A stretch of DNA of 64,000 nucleotides, from positions 1,240,001 through 1,304,000 of the forward strand of contig CAWIBU010000009.1 of the NCBI GenBank assembly GCA_963834445.1, in the 5' to 3' direction. Position numbers and translations under genes: made by a program. Positions 9,617 to 18,342 of this stretch are shown piece after piece; positions within the stretch are counted from its first letter, which is position 1; each line of letters begins with the position of its first letter. The DNA comes from PALSA-350 sp963834445. Its GTDB lineage: Bacteria > Acidobacteriota > Terriglobia > Terriglobales > Acidobacteriaceae. Under the pieces are notes generated by a model. The model had not been told where the DNA came from. It did not search any database and worked only from the letters and a program-made list of their open reading frames with translations.

Positions 9617-11146
9617 GTGAAGTCGGACGAGATAAAAGCACATGCAAACAGAAGATCGCTGGATACTGGAGACTGGTTCTGTATAGGCATTGGAGTAGTA
9701 CTGATTTCATTTGCAATTTCAAATGTGAGTCTCTGGATAGATGAGGGCTATTCGGGCATGTTGGCTTCCAAGCCTAGTATCGGAGCTTGGGCGCATGCGT
9801 TGAATGCCCTTACCGGGTCCGACTCTCAATTACCCGGCTATTATCTTTATCTCTGGATTTGGTCGCGGCTCTTTGGATTCAGTGGGCTGTCGATACGGCT
9901 TGCGAATCTCCCTTGGATCGTTATTTTTGTTATCTCGATTGCGTGGGCCTCGAAATCACTGCTAAACGTGAGAAAAGTGTGGTTAATCGCTTGTCTGTCG
10001 CCCTTCATCTGGTTCTACGCTAATGAGGCCCGACCGTACTTGATGATAATCGCGGTATCGATGGCACTTTTGTCGGCTTCGCTTGCGTATGTTGGCCATC
10101 CTGGGGAACCTCGGAGACTACCATGGTTTGTAGTCGGAGCCGTCCTTCTCTTGTGGTTCACCCACATGCTTGCGATCACCATACTTCCCAGCCTGCTTAT
10201 ATTGTTGGTTTTGCTTTTGCCTAAACCTCTACCGCTTGATCGGTTGGCGAAAGATTGGGGACGCCCCATTCTTACGCTTCTTCCGCTCTATTTGCTTTTA
10301 GCTGGCTATTACGCATACACGCTGACCAGCAAGCGCGGAGGCGTATTGGAAAAACCAGGACTAGGCAACCTCGCGTTTGCGATGTATGAGTTTCTGGGCT
10401 TCGATGGACTTGGGCCACCGCGAAGCCTGTTGCGTACGGGAACCCTCCACTCGTTTTTCCCATACGGTGGAACCGTCTCCCTCGGGATCGTAGCCGCCGC
10501 AGTTGTCATTTGGGTTGCAGCATCGCAATGGCTTCGATCTGGCGATCGAGGCGAGAGGTCTGCGCTATTGCTTTCATTTGGGTTTGGGTTGATCTTGATT
10601 TTTGCGCTCGCATACCTCGCACACTTTAGAGTTCTCGGGCGCCACATGGCGGTCTTTTTTCCTTTTTTCTTACTCCTTTTACTGACCGCGCTTTTCCCAA
10701 AAGATGGGAGTGGCTCTCGAACGGTCGCTACGGTAGCGCTATTAATGGTGGCGATTGCCTGGTCAGTTTCAGATGCGCGTCAGCGGCTTCTGCCGAAATA
10801 CCAAAAGGATGACTACCGTGATGCAGTCGCGACGGCGCGTGCATTTCAGAAAAGCGGATACGAGGTGCTGTGGCTAGCAGACGTAGCCACAGCACGGTAT
10901 TACGGTTTGGAGACAACAAGAGCCTTGCAACAATCTGTCGCGAGTGATGATTTGGTTGCTGCCGGAGGGGACTGCTATCCCGAGCATCTTCGGGTCGAAT
11001 TACAGAAGCATAGTAAGTTTCTGGTCGTTTTCACCGACCGGCAATCTTATGACCCAACCGGGCAATGCCGCAGAATTCTTGCCTTGCGGGCGGGTCAGCA
11101 TGTGGCGAACTTCAATGACTTCGAGATCTGGCGTCTCGGTCCATAG
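9617..11146 (+). CDS. Membrane glycosyltransferase, GT39/ArnT-like (GT-C fold)
   Basis: This polytopic inner-membrane protein of 509 aa has about 10-12 hydrophobic segments and a C-terminal soluble part from roughly residue 395. Near the N-terminus, after the first membrane helix, is LWIDEGYS with the acidic pair (Asp-Glu) characteristic of GT-C enzymes that use polyprenyl-phosphate sugars as donors on the periplasmic side. It is followed by SDSQLPGYYLYLW, matching the PMT_2 family pattern. The acceptor is unknown; LPS, exopolysaccharide and protein are all possible. The GTG start follows AAGGA by 7 bases. It converges on the O-antigen ligase gene across a 26-base palindrome. Its C-terminal tail resembles in style the separate 188-aa protein at 53969-54535. 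Confidence 0.78.
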   Translation: MKSDEIKAHANRRSLDTGDWFCIGIGVVLISFAISNVSLWIDEGYSGMLASKPSIGAWAHALNALTGSDSQLPGYYLYLWIWSRLFGFSGLSIRLANLPWIVIFVISIAWASKSLLNVRKVWLIACLSPFIWFYANEARPYLMIIAVSMALLSASLAYVGHPGEPRRLPWFVVGAVLLLWFTHMLAITILPSLLILLVLLLPKPLPLDRLAKDWGRPILTLLPLYLLLAGYYAYTLTSKRGGVLEKPGLGNLAFAMYEFLGFDGLGPPRSLLRTGTLHSFFPYGGTVSLGIVAAAVVIWVAASQWLRSGDRGERSALLLSFGFGLILIFALAYLAHFRVLGRHMAVFFPFFLLLLLTALFPKDGSGSRTVATVALLMVAIAWSVSDARQRLLPKYQKDDYRDAVATARAFQKSGYEVLWLADVATARYYGLETTRALQQSVASDDLVAAGGDCYPEHLRVELQKHSKFLVVFTDRQSYDPTGQCRRILALRAGQHVANFNDFEIWRLGP

Positions 11147-11151
11147 GTTCG

Positions 11152-11177
11152 GCGCTTACCAGCTAGCTAGTAAGCGC
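11152..11177. terminator. 26-bp near-perfect palindrome between convergent genes
   Basis: GCGCTTAC and GTAAGCGC flank a core AGCTAGCT, with one mismatched pair (C/A). The palindrome lies 5 bases after the GT-C stop and 120 bases beyond the ligase stop. The location between convergent genes suggests a bidirectional transcription terminator, although no T-tract follows. Confidence 0.45.
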
Positions 11178-11298
11178 TGATTCAGGAGAGCCGCGTGGGG
11201 AAACAGGCCCGGAGGGAGTGGACCGAAAGTGCACACGGAGAGCCGTATCCTGGGACTAGCAGAAAGTACCAGTAGGTGGTTCGGGAAAACGTCGCGGT

Positions 11299-12636
11299 TC
11301 ACAAAGCGGCCTGACCAATCGGATTGTTCTCCGGGTGTCGCTTTAGGCTGAGCCCGAGTGTGGGTACCGACGCCTCAAGTTGTTTAAGGGCGAGAAGTGA
11401 AACGATCATGTAGAAGGCAGTATTGCTGAAGGTGGATCCGATGTCGATCCCCTCGGTCACGTCATGAATGGTGATGAAGAGTAAAACCGCTGCGAAACTG
11501 CCGTAGCCATTTCGGTGTCGCAGGAATTGAAGTGCACACCACACCAACGAAGCAAGCAGGAGGGAGACATACAGTAGTGCTCCCGGAATTCCGATCCCAA
11601 GCAGTTCCTCGATATATGCGGAGTGACTCTGCTCGATCGCCCAACCCTGATCAGCCGAAATGTCTTCGATGCGTTGCGGCGACCAGAAAGCGCCGAAGCC
11701 ATAGCCACGCCAAGGGCGTTCTGCAACATAAGTGAGAAGAGAATGCCAAAGGTCCGTGCGGCCGTTCAATGAGGTGGCGTTGCTTTCATCTTGGTGCTTG
11801 ATCAAGTTTCCGAATCCCGCATGTGACGAAGCGGACGATAATGCCAAATCGGCCAGGCCGCTCAGTCCTAGGATTAAGGCAGCGGACGCAATAGCGAGTG
11901 GTATCAGTCGTTTGTGATCCCGCACAAGCGAAAGAATCAAAGAAACAGCAAGGGATGCAAGCACGGCTATCAACGATGTTCTCGACCCGCACAGTACCAG
12001 GAACGCGCTAACGACGGCAGTTATCAGCATAAAGCAGACTCGAGTTCTGCCTCGTGTCAAAAAGCAAAGCCAAAAGAGAAGAATTGTCGCTACCGAGAGG
12101 TTTGCGGCTTGCACATTTGGGTGGGGGGCGGTCCCACCGAACCTGTACCCGTTGCTGAATGGATGGAAGAGCCCGTATCTAACTTCAGCCTGAACTCCTG
12201 GGATGATTCCTATTGCTGGAATGCTTGCGATAAACACCGAAAGCGAGAAGGTGTTCATGCGGACCGCGCAACCGGCACAGAAAGTCACCATCAGGCCTAA
12301 CGACACGAGCCTCCGTATGGACAGAGAGGGATCCACCGACCAGAGAGCCGTGGTGAAGTTCCAGGTAAGAAATAGGAACAGAATGGTCGAGATCACTCGT
12401 TCGCGGTGGAGGCGCTCCCTATACCGGAATAACAGGGAGGCGCCGATGAGGCCCAAGGCTATGATCAGGACTCTACCGAAGATATCGCCCGTTTGCGCTT
12501 GTTGAGCGATATCGGAAGCAGACTGCGCTTCATATGGATGGGAAGGGGCGTCCAGTTTGTTGTACAGATAGAACAACATTGGAAACGAGGAAAAATAAAG
12601 TAGCCAAGGGAAGGAACGATTTACACGTTCCTTCAT
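11299..12636 (-). CDS. O-antigen ligase / Wzy-like polymerase
   Basis: This is an integral inner-membrane protein (445 aa, about 10-12 helices) of the Wzy_C/WaaL superfamily, which joins or polymerises undecaprenyl-linked glycans in the periplasm. The diagnostic segment is in the second half: a helix pair around VLCGSRTSLIAVLASLAVSL (Arg before a helix, as in Wzy_C), then the long periplasmic loop with NGRTDLWHSLLTYVAERPWRGYGFGAFW, the GR-x-x-W and P-x-x-GxGxGxFW features of this family, and a later HSAYIEELLGIGI carrying the conserved His. It is the last gene of the minus-strand exopolysaccharide set. A role as polymerase fits the Wzx/Wza/Wzc company better than LPS ligation, but sequence alone cannot decide. 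Confidence 0.82.
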   Translation of the reverse strand: MKERVNRSFPWLLYFSSFPMLFYLYNKLDAPSHPYEAQSASDIAQQAQTGDIFGRVLIIALGLIGASLLFRYRERLHRERVISTILFLFLTWNFTTALWSVDPSLSIRRLVSLGLMVTFCAGCAVRMNTFSLSVFIASIPAIGIIPGVQAEVRYGLFHPFSNGYRFGGTAPHPNVQAANLSVATILLFWLCFLTRGRTRVCFMLITAVVSAFLVLCGSRTSLIAVLASLAVSLILSLVRDHKRLIPLAIASAALILGLSGLADLALSSASSHAGFGNLIKHQDESNATSLNGRTDLWHSLLTYVAERPWRGYGFGAFWSPQRIEDISADQGWAIEQSHSAYIEELLGIGIPGALLYVSLLLASLVWCALQFLRHRNGYGSFAAVLLFITIHDVTEGIDIGSTFSNTAFYMIVSLLALKQLEASVPTLGLSLKRHPENNPIGQAAL

Positions 12637-12830
12637 ATGAGTGAACTACCTGTGAGCAAAGGAGCCGGGGGGGGAGCCAGCAACCGCAGTGATGTCATGT
12701 TGCCATTTTAAGCGCAGCGCATCTCTATTTGACTTGTGCTGTCTATTATCTCCAAGGCCAAGCACTCATCGCCAAGTGCCTTTGTGGGGACGTTTTTGTT
12801 AGAGCGGTTCGGGTCCAAATCGAAAGCGAT

Positions 12831-12870
12831 GGAAGAAATGGAGCGACGGCCTCCCTAAGCCATTTCTTCC
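12831..12870. repeat. 11-bp inverted repeat straddling the wecG-like stop codon
   Basis: GGAAGAAATGG (12831-12841) and CCATTTCTTCC (12860-12870) are perfect complements separated by 18 bases. Read on the minus strand, the first arm lies in the last codons of the WecG-family gene and the second just after its stop. It can form an 11-bp RNA hairpin. No U-tract follows, so termination is only one possibility; mRNA 3'-end protection is another. Confidence 0.5.
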
Positions 12871-13679
12871 GTTGACGACGACGCCTCCGTTAGACGGAGG
12901 AGACCCGTGACCTCGAGAAGGATAGCGCCCAGAAACAGGAAGTTGTAGAGCGTGTAGCGTTTCCACAACCTTGCCGGATCCTGAAATAGCCGGAACAGCC
13001 ATTCGAAACCCAGATTTCGAATCAGGCGAGGGGCCTGCTGGATGCGCCCGGAGAAGAAGTCGAAGGTTGCTCCGGAAGCAATCAGAATGCAACCAGGCAA
13101 TTTGTCACAGTGGTCCGCAATCCAGACATCCTGTTTGGGCGAGCCCAGGCCAACCCAAACGATATTAGCTCCTGAGTCGAGAATTGTCTGGCAGTCTGCC
13201 TCGTCTTCCTCAGCAGTTTGCCGGCGAAAGGGTGGGGAGAGGGTTCCGGCAATTTGTACGTCGGGATGCACGTCTTTCAGGAAGCGGGCCATGGCTTCGG
13301 GTGCGCCTTCGGCGCCGCCATAAAGGAAGAATTTATATCCACGCTGCTGCGATACCTTCGCGGTCTCGAGCATCATGTCGGGGGCATAGAGTCGATCGCT
13401 GAATTTGTTTTTGAGCAGCCGGGCGATATGGAGAAATGGCATGCTGTCGATTCCCAGCAAGTCTGCCTGTTGATAGAGTCGCCGTACATTGCGGTCCAGA
13501 AGGCCCGATACGCAACAATTGACATTGATCAAGGCAACGCTACGGCCGCGATGGGGACGATTGTGAATCCACTTGTCGAATAGTTGAAACGTGTCCTGGT
13601 AAGAAACGCAGTGCAGTGAGAGTCCAAGAAAGCGTATCGTTTGTGTATTTTCTGCGAGACCCTGCTGGTCGATATTCAT
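12855..13679 (-). CDS. WecG/TagA/CpsF family glycosyltransferase (copy 1)
   Basis: GT26 enzymes add N-acetylmannosamine, glucosamine or glucose derivatives to a lipid-linked primer sugar at the inner membrane. The 274-aa product has the family layout: an N-terminal substrate segment with GIDSMPF (the conserved Asp), APDMM, then FFLYGGAEGAPEAMARFL, HPDVQIAGTLSPPF, NIVWVGLGSPKQDVWI and a C-terminal membrane-associated tail (GFEWLFRLFQDPARLWKRY). The open frame extends to 13805, but ATG 13679 follows AGAGGAGAATC and matches the family start, so I use it. A second family member lies at 56020-56832. A 260-base gap containing a run of ten A at 13863-13872 separates it from the flippase gene. Confidence 0.88.
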   Translation of the reverse strand: MNIDQQGLAENTQTIRFLGLSLHCVSYQDTFQLFDKWIHNRPHRGRSVALINVNCCVSGLLDRNVRRLYQQADLLGIDSMPFLHIARLLKNKFSDRLYAPDMMLETAKVSQQRGYKFFLYGGAEGAPEAMARFLKDVHPDVQIAGTLSPPFRRQTAEEDEADCQTILDSGANIVWVGLGSPKQDVWIADHCDKLPGCILIASGATFDFFSGRIQQAPRLIRNLGFEWLFRLFQDPARLWKRYTLYNFLFLGAILLEVTGLLRLTEASSSTEEMA

Positions 13680-13939
13680 GATTCTCCTCTGCGTAGTTGG
13701 CCGTTCATTTGGGGGGGAAGACGACGTTAGCTCGCCGCCAGTTGGCAGTAGTCGCCAATGAAATGAAGCGTTTTTGTAAATCGACCCAGATTCCTTTGCG
13801 GTCAACTGAGTACTGGTTAACTCGTTGGTCCCGTTCTTGCAGAGAGGATAGTAGCCAAGGCTAAAAAAAAAAGCAGCACCATGGTTGTTGGGGAACGTCG
13901 TGCACAGTGTCTAATGGCATGTCTTGTAAGTTTGTTTTG

Positions 13940-15268
13940 TCAGGAAGGGTCAGCACCGGCGAGCTGCTCCTTCAGTTTGTAGTGCAAGGTTGAAGTTTCG
14001 GTGAAAGGACTAATTTTGCGTTTGAGAAGAACAACGCAGACTGCAATTGTCACCAGGTACTCTGAGAAGACAACGGCGCACGCCATGCCCATCTGCTGCC
14101 AGCGTGAGGCCCAGGCGAGCGCGAGCATCAAGTTGAGGAAGCCGGCGGAAATGATGATCTTGTTGTAAACGGCATCCATACCAAGCGGCAGCATCCACTG
14201 GATACCGAGGACGGTGCTGACGGCCACCGCGGGAAGAAGAAGCGAGAGTATGCGCATCACAGGAACGGCTGCGCCGTAGCCTGGCCCGAGTACGATGCGC
14301 GTGATCAAGGGAGCTGCAATCAATGTGGTGATGCAGAAAGCTAGGGCACACAGTGTGGTCACGACAAGACTGATACGTGCAAGGGAAACTGCGCCTGCGC
14401 GATCGGTGGCCAGGAGCCGATTGAGGCGCGGGTAGAGGCTTTGGGTTAAGGGAGACAGTAGATTGGCCAGGGCTTTGACCAGACGTTCGGCGCCGGAATA
14501 AAAGCCGACGGCCAGTGGAGTCGAGACCGCACCGAGAATCAATGCGTTTGCCGTCGTATACAGGCTGACGGAGCTACGGAATAAAAACATCGCTGCGGAA
14601 TCGCGAAGCGCGCTGCGGATGATGTTGACGTTCGGCCAGCAGAATTTGATGTCGCGATAGGTGATGGTGAGCAAAATGGCGGTGACGCCCCAAAAACAAA
14701 TGCATTGCAGTCCGACAACTTTCCACGCGTCCTGCTGCGTATGAACGAAAACAAAAATGCCTGCTGCTGCGGCCGCCTTACCGAGCATGTCCATTGCGGC
14801 GGGCAGTTTCATTCTTTCCAGTCCCTGGAAAAACCACAACATGCTGAAGCCCTGACCGATGCCTGAGAAAGCGCCGGCCCAAAGAATAATGCCGTAGCGT
14901 TGAAAAGACCGAACGAACTGTTGCAGCAGTACCATCGCCAGGAGACAGAGGATGGCGAGGAATATTTTTGCGCCCATGACGCCGGCGGCAATTTCTTCGA
15001 GCTGCTTTCGGTCATCCCAGGCGCGTGCGACCCGACGGGTTGCCGAGAGGTTGAAGCCAAACTCGACGACCATTGCCAGGTAGAGGCCCAGGGCCTGGGC
15101 GAAGGCAACAATGCCCCAGTGGACCGGGCCTAGAACTCTGGCAAGATAGGGAATCGTCGCCAGCGGAAAGGCGTAGGTCGCAATCTGGGTACCGAGCATC
15201 GCCAACGCGTTATGCGTTAAGGCGCTGCCGCGGACGCGTCGCAACCATGATTGAGCGGATGATGACAT
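13940..15268 (-). CDS. wzx: Wzx-type oligosaccharide flippase
   Basis: This polytopic inner-membrane protein of the MOP/MATE-like superfamily (polysaccharide biosynthesis protein, RfbX/Wzx) flips undecaprenyl-linked repeat units to the periplasm. The 442-aa form has about 12-14 hydrophobic segments. The N-terminal segment NALAMLGTQIATYAFPLATIPYLARVLGP is characteristic of Wzx proteins, including the conserved PYLARVLG. The frame is open up to 15487 inside the upstream gene, but that extension is Ser/Pro-rich shadow sequence, so ATG 15268 is preferred even though its ribosome site is weak. It stands 34 bases after the CpsD-like gene in the exopolysaccharide series. The minus strand after its stop carries a T10 tract (13863-13872) with no strong hairpin. 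Confidence 0.85.
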   Translation of the reverse strand: MSSSAQSWLRRVRGSALTHNALAMLGTQIATYAFPLATIPYLARVLGPVHWGIVAFAQALGLYLAMVVEFGFNLSATRRVARAWDDRKQLEEIAAGVMGAKIFLAILCLLAMVLLQQFVRSFQRYGIILWAGAFSGIGQGFSMLWFFQGLERMKLPAAMDMLGKAAAAAGIFVFVHTQQDAWKVVGLQCICFWGVTAILLTITYRDIKFCWPNVNIIRSALRDSAAMFLFRSSVSLYTTANALILGAVSTPLAVGFYSGAERLVKALANLLSPLTQSLYPRLNRLLATDRAGAVSLARISLVVTTLCALAFCITTLIAAPLITRIVLGPGYGAAVPVMRILSLLLPAVAVSTVLGIQWMLPLGMDAVYNKIIISAGFLNLMLALAWASRWQQMGMACAVVFSEYLVTIAVCVVLLKRKISPFTETSTLHYKLKEQLAGADPS

Positions 15269-15302
15269 AGAGTAAGCGTTGATGCGGTGTTCGGTTGCCT
15301 GA

Positions 15303-16010
15303 CTAAATGCGCTGGTAGAGTGCCTCGGGAATGGGAAAAGTGCGATTGTGCAAGACCGTTCCCAGGACGCGGACGCCTGCATTCTCGAGAATCTGCTTGG
15401 CCCTGCGTGCGGCCGTGCGGCGGGTCTTGCCGGCTTCGACGACGAGGACGGCGGCGCCTGCCATCTGGCCCAGGAGGGTGGCATCACTGTTCACGTTCAC
15501 ACCCGGAGAATCAATGAGCACGAATTCGAATTCCTTTGCGAATTGCCGGAGTTGATCGGCGACCTGGTTCAGCGGCAAAAGATCGCGACCCCTGGTCGCG
15601 CCCAGGAGGATCTCCGCCAACCACAGGTCGTGCTGCAGCTGCACACAACCCTGTGGGTTGGACGCTAATGTGCCGAGTAGTGTCGAAAGCCGCCGGATGC
15701 GAGGATTCGCATCGATGAGGCAAATGGGCAAGCTCGTCTGGTCAGCTAACATTTGACCGGCGCGGGCACATATGGAACTACTGCCACTTTCACCATCCAC
15801 ACCGCAGAAGATGACCTGCCGGGTTGTTTCGTCTGCCGGGGAGAGAAAGATCCGCCGAACCATTTGCAGGATTTGCTCGTCGCCGGCTTGACTGCCGACG
15901 GAGGGACTAAGTGCGGAGCGCGATGGATAGTCTTGCGCGGTCCGGTAATCGTTATGTTCTCTTGCGGGCTCGGGTTCAACTTGCGTCAACAGATTCAACT
16001 TTGCAGTCAT
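15303..16010 (-). CDS. Degenerate BY-kinase/CpsD-like P-loop protein
   Basis: This 235-aa protein has the size and position of the cytoplasmic tyrosine-kinase partner (CpsD/Wzc C-domain) of a chain-length regulator. The recognisable motifs are altered. The Walker A region at 70-80 reads GVDGESGSSSI and lacks the invariant Lys of GEGKS. Walker A' is ICLIDANPRIRRL (96-108) with Asn for the second Asp. Walker B is FVLIDSPG (163-170). The C-terminus ends YQRI with one Tyr instead of a cluster. ATP-dependent autophosphorylation is therefore doubtful, and a structural or regulatory role with the adjacent Wzc-like protein is more likely. AAGGAT precedes the ATG. It lies between wzc-like and wzx genes on the same strand. 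Confidence 0.72.
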   Translation of the reverse strand: MTAKLNLLTQVEPEPAREHNDYRTAQDYPSRSALSPSVGSQAGDEQILQMVRRIFLSPADETTRQVIFCGVDGESGSSSICARAGQMLADQTSLPICLIDANPRIRRLSTLLGTLASNPQGCVQLQHDLWLAEILLGATRGRDLLPLNQVADQLRQFAKEFEFVLIDSPGVNVNSDATLLGQMAGAAVLVVEAGKTRRTAARRAKQILENAGVRVLGTVLHNRTFPIPEALYQRI

Positions 16011-16042
16011 GAACCATCCTTAAACGGTGGGGCTTACTGGTT

Positions 16043-17548
16043 TCAAACAGTGGAGGGGTGATTACCCTTTGGCAATGCGGCAAGAACAGGCGATTCGAGA
16101 AAACCGGCCAGTTCATCCGGAGTGCGGAAGGAAGGATCGAGGAAGTCGACGATGCATCCAGTGGATAAACTGACGATGCCGGCAAGAAAGAAGGCAAGCA
16201 TACCCACGGCCAGCGGCGAGCGCTCGGGAAGCGTGGGCACACGCGGCGGTTCGGCAATGGCGACATTCAGAATGCCGCGGCGATCGAGAGCATCGCTGAT
16301 GCGGGCCTCCTCACTCTTGCGCTGATAGAGGAGGTAATTGTCCTCTTGCGTCTTTTCCTGGCGCAGCAGATTTTGCTGCAAGACATCATCTTGATCGAGC
16401 GTACGCCCACGCTGCTGGGATTCGCCGGCGATGGAGCGCGCGGATGATTCGCGGGCCTGTAAACCGGCCAGCTCGGTTTGCGCTTTGGTGAGCTCGGTGC
16501 TGATCCACTCGTAGTTGGGATCCTGATCGGTTGTTTCCTCGCGCAGCGGCTTTGCTTCTTCTGCGCTGATGGCTGCATGGGCGTCGGCGATCTGTTGATT
16601 CACTTCGCGCACCAGGGGATAGTCGGATTGATACTGGGTCAGCAGTTCCGTTCGCTTGATCTGCAGATTGAGTAGTGTGGCTTTCAACTGCTGCATGAGC
16701 TGCGGATTTTCGCTGGTGCGTACCGCTGTGGTGATGCGAGGGTGGGTCGATAGCAGTTGAGCCTTTAACTTGGCGATCCGCTTCTCGAGTTCCGCCGCCT
16801 GGGTCTGGGACTGGTCGGCAGAGGTATTGAACTCGCTCATGCGCTGGAGTGCGAAATCACGCTCCATCTGAGCCGAGACGACGTTGTGTGTCTGGGTGAA
16901 ATCGGCTAACTGACGTTGCGCATCGAGAAGGCCTTTGCGATAGTGCTCCATCTGTTGATCGAAGAAGACAAATTCCCCAGACGGACGTGCCAACTCCAGA
17001 TGTTTCGCGGTGTAGGCATTGGCAAGAGCGGTCAGCACGCGGGCCGCCATTGCCCGGTCGCGCGATTGATACTGGACGGTGATGATGTTGGATTTGCGCA
17101 CCGGTTCGATGGATAATTGCTTGCTTAAGGTCCGCACCGCCTTAGCGATACGGATCTGCTCGGCATTACCGGTGAGGGATACGCTATGTGGCTTATCGGG
17201 TTTATCCAGGCCGGTCTCGATGACCACTTTGCGTAAAAGGTCTTCGTCGCCGAGGAGCTCTGCTTCGGAGTTGAGATCCTCTTCACTGACTTCGTCACCA
17301 TTGAACTGCGCCGGGACATTTGCCTGCGGTGTGACGACGGCGTCGAGCCGCTGATGGCGAACAAGAATCTTCATGTGCGCTTTATAGGCGGGGATCCATA
17401 TGCCGGAGACGGCTACGCCGAAAAGTACGATTGCGAAGACCACCAAGATGACGCGACTTTGGCGAAAAAGAATTGCGGCGATATCGCGCAGAGTGGGGAG
17501 CGAAGCCGTCGTCGGCCCCTGCTTCCAGAGCACTGGTTCATTTGCCAT
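16043..17548 (-). CDS. Wzc/GumC-like polysaccharide chain-length determinant
   Basis: This inner-membrane co-polymerase controls exopolysaccharide length and links the inner membrane to the Wza-like export pore. The 501-aa protein has a cytoplasmic N-terminus, a first membrane helix at about 33-53 (VILVVFAIVLFGVAVSGIWI), a large periplasmic domain rich in coiled coil (about 190-400, Gln/Glu/Arg heptads) and a second helix near 455-478 within the Pro-rich Wzz motif PRVPTLPERSPLAVGMLAFF. There is no fused kinase domain; a degenerate kinase-like protein is encoded separately 32 bases downstream. GAGG lies 7 bases before the ATG. It follows the export-protein gene by 14 bases, clearly one operon. 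Confidence 0.86.
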   Translation of the reverse strand: MANEPVLWKQGPTTASLPTLRDIAAILFRQSRVILVVFAIVLFGVAVSGIWIPAYKAHMKILVRHQRLDAVVTPQANVPAQFNGDEVSEEDLNSEAELLGDEDLLRKVVIETGLDKPDKPHSVSLTGNAEQIRIAKAVRTLSKQLSIEPVRKSNIITVQYQSRDRAMAARVLTALANAYTAKHLELARPSGEFVFFDQQMEHYRKGLLDAQRQLADFTQTHNVVSAQMERDFALQRMSEFNTSADQSQTQAAELEKRIAKLKAQLLSTHPRITTAVRTSENPQLMQQLKATLLNLQIKRTELLTQYQSDYPLVREVNQQIADAHAAISAEEAKPLREETTDQDPNYEWISTELTKAQTELAGLQARESSARSIAGESQQRGRTLDQDDVLQQNLLRQEKTQEDNYLLYQRKSEEARISDALDRRGILNVAIAEPPRVPTLPERSPLAVGMLAFFLAGIVSLSTGCIVDFLDPSFRTPDELAGFLESPVLAALPKGNHPSTV

Positions 17549-17562
17549 GGGAATGCCTCGCT

Positions 17563-18270
17563 TCAGTAAGTCATCGGGTTCAGGTAAGCGCCCACGGACG
17601 AGGAGGGCAGGAACTTACGTATTTTGGAAATGGTATTTTGTGGGACGTACAGCATGTCGCCGGGTTGCAGGCGAACGTCTTCAGAGAGGTTGTGGGTTTC
17701 AAGCAGATGCTTGATGTCGAGCACCTTTGACTCGAACATGCCATCGCCGGTTGGGTGAAAGAGCACGACTTGCGAATGCTTGGAGCTCTCAGTGAAACCG
17801 CCCGCGATGGCGACGGCTTCGGTAACTGTCAAAGAACCGCGCAGGTCGTATTTGCCGGGCTTACCCACCTGTCCGCCGGCAATGAAGTAAGGCTTCTCAA
17901 AGTCTTTGAGCGCGATGGTCACGATGGGGTCGCGCAAAATCTTGCCGTAGGCTGTCTTGATCGTTTCCGTCAGCTCGGGAACGGTCTGTCCTTGTGCCTC
18001 GATCGATCCGATGTTCTTGAGGGTGACGTATCCATCGGGCTGCACAGCCACGGACTGATCGAACGCCGGAGAGATGGGGAAATCCAGATCGAAGGTGTCG
18101 CCAGCCTGGATACGGTAGCTGGGGCCACGATGGTGGAGAGGTTCGGCCTGGCTTGGCGCTGCCGGCCGGGTCACGGAGACGTTGGCCGGGGAGGGCGCTA
18201 TGGATTGGGCAACAACTCCCGATGGGATGGAAGCGATTACGATCGCTAACGGGATCCATGAAAGGTTCAT
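17563..18270 (-). CDS. Wza-like polysaccharide export protein
   Basis: This is a predicted outer-membrane/periplasmic export component. Residues 1-22 form a signal peptide (cleavage near VVAQS). The PF02563-type poly-export domain begins with YRIQAGDTFDLDFPISPAFDQSVAVQPDGYVTL (about 51-84), and an SLBB-like domain follows (about 126-215, with FIAGGQVGKPGKYDL and LQPGDMLYVPQ). Length 235 aa is short compared with E. coli Wza (379 aa), so it lacks the C-terminal amphipathic pore helix seen there. It may act with another outer-membrane protein. No lipobox Cys is visible. GAGG lies upstream of the ATG, and it is followed after 14 bases by the Wzc-like gene. Confidence 0.84.
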   Translation of the reverse strand: MNLSWIPLAIVIASIPSGVVAQSIAPSPANVSVTRPAAPSQAEPLHHRGPSYRIQAGDTFDLDFPISPAFDQSVAVQPDGYVTLKNIGSIEAQGQTVPELTETIKTAYGKILRDPIVTIALKDFEKPYFIAGGQVGKPGKYDLRGSLTVTEAVAIAGGFTESSKHSQVVLFHPTGDGMFESKVLDIKHLLETHNLSEDVRLQPGDMLYVPQNTISKIRKFLPSSSVGAYLNPMTY

Positions 18271-18342
18271 GTTCGTACCTCGTTGTTTTTCGAAACAGCG
18301 ATCGCTTCGAGGTTGGAAAGGTTGCGGCGAAGTCTGCGGCTT

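Noticed and set aside
15269..15487. N-terminal extension of the flippase gene
   Set aside because: The extension lies inside the CpsD-like gene, is Ser/Pro-rich and unlike Wzx N-termini; ATG 15268 is the natural start.
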